A stretch of 64,000 nt of DNA from JAGWBF01 sp963663025 (GTDB taxonomy: Bacteria; Chloroflexota; Dehalococcoidia; Lucifugimonadales; JAGWBF01), in the NCBI GenBank assembly GCA_963663025.1, contig OY760073.1:1364001-1428000 (forward strand). Reading direction: 5' to 3'. The notes under the pieces are model-generated. The model worked only from the letters and a program-made list of their open reading frames with translations, was not told the origin of the DNA and ran no database searches. Below, piece by piece: positions 58,714 to 64,000 of this stretch; the stretch's first letter is position 1, and each line of letters starts with the position of its first letter. The translations under genes and the position numbers were made by a program.

Positions 58714-59514
58714 TCAGATTAACTTGGCCTCGCGAAGCTTCAGGGCGAGATTTCGGCCCGCTTCCTCTTCGTTATCCCCTTCGATGAAGTCGCACTCCTT
58801 GACCGTCGAAGGGACGAAGAGGTCCACCAGGTTTAGAAGGGGCGCTGTCTCATCGGGGGACACACCCAAATCATCGGCGCTCCACACCGTCGGCTGCTTC
58901 CGCGTCGCGGCCATAATCCCCCTCAGGGTGGGGTATCGGGGCTGCCCAAGTTCGTTGCTGACTGTCACCACGGCGGGGAGGGGCGCTTCAACCACCTCGT
59001 ACCCCTCGGGAACGATCCTTTCAACAACCACCTTGCCATCGCCAACTTCCACCTTCTTGCCGAGGGTCACGCAGGAGGCGCTCATTAGCTCGGCAACCCC
59101 CAGGGGCACCTGGGCGTTGTCCCAGTCGGAAGCCTGCCTTCCCGCGATAAGCAGGTCGAAGCCCCCCAGCTTGTTCAGGGCCGCCACCAGCATTCGCGTT
59201 GTGACCGCGCTGTCGATGCTGTTCACGAAGGCATCGTCCTGAATGAGTACCAGCTCATCCGCCCCCATAGCCAGGGGCTTCTTCATGGCATCCATGGAGA
59301 AACCGGTGCCCATCGACAGCACCGTCACGGTAGCTTCCTGGGAGTCCTTTATCTGTAGGGAAGCCTCCACAGCGTTCTCATCGAAGCCGTTGACCACCGG
59401 CGGGATGTTGGCGGGCGTTACGATGCGCCGGTTGTCTCGATCGACCTGGAAAGCCGACATGGGAATCTCAGGATCGATCACTTGCTTGGCCAGGACGACG
59501 ATGTTCAAAGGCAT
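58714..59514 (-). CDS. etfB: electron transfer flavoprotein, beta subunit
   Basis: 266 aa. MPLNIVVLAKQVIDPEIPMS at the start, then NGFDENAVEASLQIKD, TVLSMG, ADELVLIQDDAF, DLLIAGRQASDWDNAQVPLGVAELM, the AMP/FAD-binding region, and TVSNELGQPRYPTLRGIMAA. ATG 59514 has CGGAGTGTAGTC before it. First gene of etfBA, 89 bases after the small membrane protein. Confidence 0.94.
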   Translation of the reverse strand: MPLNIVVLAKQVIDPEIPMSAFQVDRDNRRIVTPANIPPVVNGFDENAVEASLQIKDSQEATVTVLSMGTGFSMDAMKKPLAMGADELVLIQDDAFVNSIDSAVTTRMLVAALNKLGGFDLLIAGRQASDWDNAQVPLGVAELMSASCVTLGKKVEVGDGKVVVERIVPEGYEVVEAPLPAVVTVSNELGQPRYPTLRGIMAATRKQPTVWSADDLGVSPDETAPLLNLVDLFVPSTVKECDFIEGDNEEEAGRNLALKLREAKLI

Positions 59515-59603
59515 GACTACACTCCGATTGATTCGGGGGCAATTGGCCGAGGCCATCGAGAAATATAGCACCCACCCATATGGGTGTCAAACGAGAAACG
59601 TAC

Positions 59604-59843
59604 CTACGGTTCCTGCTCCGGTCCCCATCCGTCCTCATCCATGGCGTCGACCATCCTGCGCCTGTAGAAGTAGTAGAAGGTCAGGATGGAAACGGGTATC
59701 AGGAGCAGGACAGTTCCGAAGAATGCTGCCGATGCTCCGCCTCCCAGCCCGAGGATGGCATCCAACTGGTGCTTCACCTTCTCCAGGACGGCAGGGTCCG
59801 CAAGGTCCTCATGGTGGGCCAGTATGGCCAGGAGGGGCGCCAT
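59604..59843 (-). CDS. small membrane protein downstream of the MFS transporter
   Basis: 79 aa with one membrane helix (about 38-60, ASAAFFGTVLLLIPVSILTFYYFY) and an acidic tail. It starts three bases after the MFS stop, so it is probably translated with it and could be an accessory subunit. No family recognised. Confidence 0.6.
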   Translation of the reverse strand: MAPLLAILAHHEDLADPAVLEKVKHQLDAILGLGGGASAAFFGTVLLLIPVSILTFYYFYRRRMVDAMDEDGWGPEQEP

Positions 59844-59846
59844 CGC

Positions 59847-61193
59847 CTACATCCCCGGCGAAGGGTTGGGCCTGGGGACCTGCTGGTATTTGACCGAGTA
59901 CTTGCGCTCCCTCACCGAGAAGGCTGCCAGGGCGGCAGGTATGAGCAGTACTCCTACGATGGCAAAGGGCCAGTGGTAGGAGTCGGTGAAGTCCTTCATA
60001 TAACCCGCAAACTGAATGCTGGCAAAGGCCCCTATCTGGTGGAATACGAAGGAAACCCCGGCGAGGGTCCCCAATGTCTTTAGCCCGTAGAAGTCGGCCG
60101 TCAGCGACGTGGAGAGAGGCGCCGTCGCTATCCAGCTGAAGCCGGCGACAACGGCGAATACCCACACTCCCCAAGGTCCAGCAGGCAGTATGCCCCAAGC
60201 GCCCGCTGAGAGCAGGAGGACGAGGTATGCCAAACCTCGCCCGGTGTAGACCAGGCCCAGAAGGTCTTTTCGGCCGAACTTGTCGGACATGGTGCCCATA
60301 ACGATAACCCCAACGGCGTTGAGCCCACTCATCAGCCCAAAAGCCATTCCAGCGGCCCCTGCGCTAAACCCCCGCTCCTCGGTGATGTAGGGAATGAAGT
60401 GTACCGACATGACTGCCGTCGTGGCCCCACACACTACGTAGGCCATGGACACCTGCCATATGGGCAGCGTTCGAAAGGCCCTCCACCATGTGTCAACCTC
60501 CAAGGGACCGGTGGGGAGAGGACTTGCCGTCCCTGAGGTGGACCCCGGAGCTTGGGTGACGCCATCGGGTAGCAGACCCATGTCGCTGGGGTCCCTCTTG
60601 AGAATGATTGCTGCCAGGGGCACCGCGAAGAGCAGGATCAGGGCCCCCAAGACAATCCAGGCGGTACGCCAGTTGGTTGCTTCGATGAGGTACAGGGTGA
60701 AAGGCACCAGCAGCAACCCACCCACCGACGCCCCGGCTGTGCTTATGGCAAGAGCTGCACCCCTCTTCTGCCTGAACCAGCGACTGAGCAAGGCCCCCGT
60801 GTTGCTGAGAGAGGAGCCGCTCATAGCTATGGACATCACGAGACCAAATACAAAGATCAGGAACAAGACATGGAAGGTGAGGAACAGCAGGATTGTGAAC
60901 ACCCCGACGATCACGAGGCAACTGATGATGACCCTGATGCCCAGCCGGTCGTACAAGCGACCGAAAAAGGGCTGGCTGAGGCCATTAACCAGGAATCCCA
61001 GGGAGGCGGCCCAGGTCATGGTTGCCCGGTTCTCCAGGCGCAGCGTCTCTTCCATAGGCTCTATGAAGGCTCCAAAGGAGTTCCTGGAACCTACGGTCAC
61101 CAGGGCGATGAAGAAGACCGTTGCTACGATGAACCAGCCGTAATAGACTGGCTGCCTGCGGGAGGGTCGAGCGGTATTTCCGCTGGAACTCAT
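59847..61193 (-). CDS. major facilitator superfamily transporter (monocarboxylate/oxalate-formate type)
   Basis: 448 aa, 12 predicted membrane helices. The N-terminus QPVYYGWFIVATVFFIALVT followed by GSRNSFGAFIEPMEE is the OFA/monocarboxylate-transporter pattern; GRLYDRLGIRVI and MGTMSDKFGRKDLLG are the loop 2-3 and 8-9 signatures. Likely an organic-anion carrier; the substrate is unknown. ATG 61193 is chosen as the family-like start. Confidence 0.87.
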   Translation of the reverse strand: MSSSGNTARPSRRQPVYYGWFIVATVFFIALVTVGSRNSFGAFIEPMEETLRLENRATMTWAASLGFLVNGLSQPFFGRLYDRLGIRVIISCLVIVGVFTILLFLTFHVLFLIFVFGLVMSIAMSGSSLSNTGALLSRWFRQKRGAALAISTAGASVGGLLLVPFTLYLIEATNWRTAWIVLGALILLFAVPLAAIILKRDPSDMGLLPDGVTQAPGSTSGTASPLPTGPLEVDTWWRAFRTLPIWQVSMAYVVCGATTAVMSVHFIPYITEERGFSAGAAGMAFGLMSGLNAVGVIVMGTMSDKFGRKDLLGLVYTGRGLAYLVLLLSAGAWGILPAGPWGVWVFAVVAGFSWIATAPLSTSLTADFYGLKTLGTLAGVSFVFHQIGAFASIQFAGYMKDFTDSYHWPFAIVGVLLIPAALAAFSVRERKYSVKYQQVPRPNPSPGM

Positions 61194-61334
61194 GTACGCC
61201 AGCCTAGCAGAGGGATACCCCAAGCGCAAGGAAATTCCGGCGTCTGTGCGCTGTTCCCTGGACTCGCCCGGCGTGCCGCTTGCATCGAACTCTTTACCCT
61301 TGCAGATTTCCCGGGTTACAGGCGCGGCAGGTAC

Positions 61335-61364
61335 TTGTCAGGACTCGCAACTTTAATTTATACT
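61335..61364 (+). promoter_or_regulatory. sigma-70-type promoter of the secreted RskA-like gene
   Basis: TTGTCA at 61335-61340, 18-base spacer, TATACT at 61359-61364. About 100 bases upstream of the start, in a stretch that is more AT-rich than its surroundings. Confidence 0.65.
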
Positions 61365-61467
61365 CTACAATCGATCCGCCAAGGATATGAAAAGCGCAGC
61401 ATTCATTCTTGCCCACTGCCCTGATGGAGAGGGCACATGCTGTAGGGTACCGTACTAAGGAGGTGCG

Positions 61468-62526
61468 ATGAGGTGGTCGAGGGCCTTCCCAATGTTCCTG
61501 GTAGTGGGAGCGATTTCTCTGCTCCTTTCCCTTTCCCTTGCTTCTGCTCAGAGTGGTTACGGCACCGTTTCTATTAGCGATGGTGCCGCCAGCAGCGACC
61601 TAGCTACTATCTCGATTCCCAGGGTGGCCGAGCTTCCCGAAGACGAGGTGTATGAAGGCTGGTTTATCTCGGACGTCGATCCACGGATTGCCACGTTAAG
61701 CACCGGGATTCTCGCCGTCAACGAAGACGGCAGCGTAAACCAGACCTTCACCGTGCCGATACCAGGGGTAAACCTCTTCGGTGCTTTCCACCAGTTCGTG
61801 GTAACAATCGAGCCGGCCGACGACCCCGACCCTGAGCCGTCGGGCAAGATATATCTGGTAGCCGACAACACCGTCAACATTAACAAGATACGGATGCTCA
61901 ACTTCTCCAACCCTGGCAGTCCCGCTTACATGGAGGGAGTCCACGCGGGAGCGCCCAAGGGCGCGGCTGTCGGCCTAAGGGAGCAGACCGCTGAGGCTTC
62001 CGCCTATGCCCAGGCAGCCCTCAGCTCCATTAACGCCGGGAATTCAACCGAGGCCCTTGGTCATGCACAAATCGCGGTGAACATCATTACCGGCGGAACC
62101 AGCGACGGTGATGGTTATGGGGCCATGACTTACGCCGCAGATGTTGCTTCCATCGCCGGAGAACTCGGCGACCTCGGAGGGGACGCGGCTGCCGAGGCAA
62201 TGGAGGCCAGCGCTAAGCTGCAGGGCATCGTGGACACCGTTAACCAGGCCGCTTCGGCCATCGCTGCAGGCAGCGACACCGCAGCCCGCTCCTTCATCCA
62301 CTCGGCTGCCAACCAGAGCGCGGATGCCGCAGGCGCAGCCTACGAAACCTACATGGCAGCTCAAGCTGTGGGTGAGTACACCCTCGGCATTCCGCCGGCG
62401 GCTCCCCCGGTTGGAGACCCGACGGTACCCCAGCTAGCCATGGCTTCCCTTGTCGCGGGCATGGTGCTCCTGGCGTTTGGCGGACTCGTAGTGTTCCGAA
62501 ACCGCCGGTCGCGCGCCACCGCCTAG
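61468..62526 (+). CDS. secreted/membrane-anchored protein with RskA-C-like domain
   Basis: 352 aa. Signal peptide with a long hydrophobic stretch (about 9-27) ending ASAQS; then a domain (about 60-140) with YEGWFISD, STGILAVNEDGSVNQTFTVP and FVVTIEPADDPDPEPSGKI that resembles the periplasmic RskA/anti-sigma-K fold; then an Ala-rich helical region (about 165-310); then a C-terminal membrane anchor (about 318-342, ending RNRRSRATA). There is no N-terminal anti-sigma zinc domain. TAAGGAGGTG is a near-perfect ribosome site. Strong promoter and terminator suggest an abundant surface protein. Confidence 0.78.
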   Translation: MRWSRAFPMFLVVGAISLLLSLSLASAQSGYGTVSISDGAASSDLATISIPRVAELPEDEVYEGWFISDVDPRIATLSTGILAVNEDGSVNQTFTVPIPGVNLFGAFHQFVVTIEPADDPDPEPSGKIYLVADNTVNINKIRMLNFSNPGSPAYMEGVHAGAPKGAAVGLREQTAEASAYAQAALSSINAGNSTEALGHAQIAVNIITGGTSDGDGYGAMTYAADVASIAGELGDLGGDAAAEAMEASAKLQGIVDTVNQAASAIAAGSDTAARSFIHSAANQSADAAGAAYETYMAAQAVGEYTLGIPPAAPPVGDPTVPQLAMASLVAGMVLLAFGGLVVFRNRRSRATA

Positions 62527-62546
62527 CGACCCCGATACAAGACCAA

Positions 62547-62584
62547 GAAAGAAATAACCCGGCGTAATTGCCGGGTTATTTCTT
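62547..62584. terminator. bidirectional rho-independent terminator
   Basis: A perfect 16-bp stem, AAAGAAATAACCCGGC and its complement, with a GTAATT loop. A/T-rich stem bases supply T-runs on both strands, so it can end both the plus-strand RskA-like gene and the convergent MutM-like gene. Confidence 0.93.
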
Positions 62585-62620
62585 TGTCCGCTTTCGAAGA
62601 AAGGCCGTGGAGATCGCACT

Positions 62621-63442
62621 TTAGTTGGAGATGAGCATTCCCGGCTGGCAGCGACGGCAGTAACTCGTGATATGTTGGTTGGCTGTCAGCTGGGAGATGT
62701 TGCCTCCGCAGTTGGGGCAGGCTTCTCCGCCCTTGTTGTGCACCTTAAGGAAGTCCCGAATCTTCACATGGATGGCATCTCCAACCCGTCCCCGGAGTTC
62801 TTCTATGGCTGACTCCAAAACGTTCCTGGACTGGTCGTAAAGGGAGCGTACCTCCTCGCGGGACAGGCTTCCGGCCTTGCGAAAGGGAGATATGCCAGCC
62901 GCAAATAGTATCTCGTCGGAATACGCGTTTCCTATACCTGAGATCCACGAACCCCGGGACAGGACCCCTTTGATCTCTCCCCTGAAACCCTTCAGCCGGA
63001 CGGCGAACTCTTCATAAGAAACACCCGAAAGCACATCGGGGCCCTGGTCCAACAGGCGGGGCACTTCCCCAAGCTGCTCCCCTTTGATGAAGTACACCCT
63101 ACCCATCTGCCTGTCGTCCAGGTACCGCAGCTCCTTTTTGTTCTCAAGTACCAGGACGATGCAGCTCCTCTTGAGAATCCTGGTACCTTCATCGCAGTAC
63201 TGAAAGGCCCCCGTAAGCATCGGGTTGACAGCCAGGCAGCGGCCCGCTGACAACCACAGCAGCAGGTATTTGCCCCGCCGCTCGATGGACTCCAGGGTCA
63301 AGCCGGCCACCCCATGCTCGAATTCCCCGGCCAGGGACCGCAGGACCGTAGGGCGAAGCACATTGGCCCGGAGAATGGGCTTTCCAACCATCCTCTCGGT
63401 GAGGTACTCCCTGATTACCTCCAGGTCCGGGGCTTCCGGCAT
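62621..63442 (-). CDS. mutM: formamidopyrimidine-DNA glycosylase / endonuclease VIII-like protein
   Basis: 273 aa, Fpg/Nei family base-excision repair enzyme. Catalytic Pro2 and Glu3 are present (MPEAPDLE instead of the usual MPELPEVE), Lys58 is in RRGKYLLL, the H2TH region is ISGIGNAYSDEILFAAGISP, and the C-terminal zinc finger is CPNCGG...CRRC. The altered N-terminal residues leave Fpg or Nei substrate choice open. Confidence 0.87.
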   Translation of the reverse strand: MPEAPDLEVIREYLTERMVGKPILRANVLRPTVLRSLAGEFEHGVAGLTLESIERRGKYLLLWLSAGRCLAVNPMLTGAFQYCDEGTRILKRSCIVLVLENKKELRYLDDRQMGRVYFIKGEQLGEVPRLLDQGPDVLSGVSYEEFAVRLKGFRGEIKGVLSRGSWISGIGNAYSDEILFAAGISPFRKAGSLSREEVRSLYDQSRNVLESAIEELRGRVGDAIHVKIRDFLKVHNKGGEACPNCGGNISQLTANQHITSYCRRCQPGMLISN

Positions 63443-63487
63443 CTACCCCTCCTGCAATCAGAAAAAAGGCTGGTTGGCATCCCAGCG

Positions 63488-63516
63488 TTGGAACAACCAT
63501 TCAACCCAATTATACT
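63488..63516 (+). promoter_or_regulatory. promoter of the AhpD-like gene, overlapping a minus-strand -10
   Basis: Plus strand: TTGGAA at 63488-63493, 17-base spacer, TATACT at 63511-63516. A minus-strand TATAAT at 63514-63509 overlaps it, so the divergent mutM may share the site. Confidence 0.65.
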
Positions 63517-63572
63517 GTCTCCGTTGCCCATAGACCGATAGGGTGGGCGCCACATCACTTAAGGAGCGACCC

Positions 63573-64000
63573 ATGCCCAGCATCGAGAGAATTACGGAAC
63601 GAAACCAGGTGGCCGAGGAGCACCACCACAACTATGATGCCATAGTGGCCAGCCGGGGGGCAGTGGGCGCCCCTTACTACTTCCTGCTGCACCAGCCCGA
63701 GCTGGCAGCGCGAACGGCGCACCTGCTAGGGTATGCCCGCTTCGAATCCGCCCTGCCGGCGGACATAAAGGAGCTGGCGGTATGCGCCGTCGCCCGGGAG
63801 ATGGACTGCCTTTACGAGTGGGCCGCCCACAAGGACGATGCCCTGGCCTCCGGCGTCAGGCCCGAAGCGGTGGCAGCCGTCGAGCATCGGGGTGATCTGC
63901 AGGGGCTTGCGCAAGAAGATGCAGCCATCGTGAGCCTCGTGCGGGAGCTGCTGCGCCCGCCCCACCGCATCTCCGGCGCCACCTTCGATGAGGTCCGCGG
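63573..64000 (+). CDS. carboxymuconolactone decarboxylase (AhpD-like) family protein, N-terminal part
   Basis: 142 codons to the right edge; the gene continues beyond the window. RNQVAEEHHHNYDAIVASRG and the AhpD-like core LPADIKELAVCAVAREMDCLYEWAAHKDDAL support the CMD/AhpD fold. In AhpD-like peroxidase relays a CxxC is used, but here only one Cys is in the core. Most such proteins have unknown substrates. AAGGAG precedes ATG 63573. Confidence 0.82.
   Translation, partial: MPSIERITERNQVAEEHHHNYDAIVASRGAVGAPYYFLLHQPELAARTAHLLGYARFESALPADIKELAVCAVAREMDCLYEWAAHKDDALASGVRPEAVAAVEHRGDLQGLAQEDAAIVSLVRELLRPPHRISGATFDEVR

Overview
This window reads as one contiguous, GC-rich bacterial chromosome segment. 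The gene content fits a Chloroflexota genome of a Dehalococcoidia/SAR202-like lineage. That placement is inferred from content, not from a phylogeny: a CbpA-HspR-Clp heat-shock operon, a PIN/TRAM-ispD-ispF-cysS operon, an LLM flavin monooxygenase, a CoxL/XdhA-type molybdenum hydroxylase, EtfBA, a PAC2 protein, and many secreted proteins of unknown function. There is no rRNA, no tRNA I can recognise, no CRISPR array and no intact IS element. Coding density is high, starts are often GTG or TTG, and several promoters match a -35/-10 consensus of the sigma-70 type.

Layout. 0-5.3 kb (minus): a tetrapyrrole operon running ahbAB-type siroheme decarboxylase, precorrin-2 dehydrogenase, hemC, cobA-hemD fusion, hemB, then the start of an HpaB-like flavoprotein. 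5.3-8.8 kb (plus): pcm, gatB, secG and a SAM hydroxide adenosyltransferase. 8.9-10.2 kb: a membrane-anchored unknown protein that seems to lose its C-terminus next to palindromic repeats. 10.2-15.4 kb: pyruvate/acetoin dehydrogenase E1 alpha and beta, separated by a frameshifted N6-adenine DNA methylase. 15.6-20.7 kb: PIN/TRAM protein, ispD, ispF, cysS, then a glycolate-oxidase-like FAD enzyme. 20.7-24.5 kb (minus): cbpA-hspR-clp. 24.7-27.5 kb: a DUF1801 protein, a second repeat locus, then thrC with a NIL-domain protein and a CysO-like sulfur carrier. 27.5-35.4 kb: tgt, aroB (plus), a GYD protein, a TauE-type permease, and aroK, aroC, aroE and an NYN/LOTUS protein (minus). 35.6-39.2 kb: a frameshifted molybdenum hydroxylase and an LLM monooxygenase.

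39.6-51.5 kb is the most accessory part. It holds a larger relative of the 8.9-kb protein, a seven-Asp-box propeller, an adenine methylase overlapping a NotI-like restriction enzyme, an acetyltransferase, a serine hydrolase, a Bfd/bacterioferritin pair, a tandem-duplicated unknown protein, a VapBC pair and a PD-(D/E)XK nuclease. 51.5-64 kb returns to housekeeping: a frameshifted gamma-glutamyltransferase, PAC2-unknown-recF, MscS, etfBA, an MFS transporter, a secreted RskA-like protein with a perfect terminator, a MutM-like glycosylase and a partial AhpD-like protein.

Main points for a second look: the siroheme-route tetrapyrrole operon with a fused decarboxylase; a DNA methylase wedged inside the E1 operon; the thrC-NIL-CysO module whose carrier ends GG-Thr-Ala; the NotI-like system with an adenine methylase; the paired repeat loci; and four +1 single-base frameshifts in three large genes, which may be real decay or sequence error.
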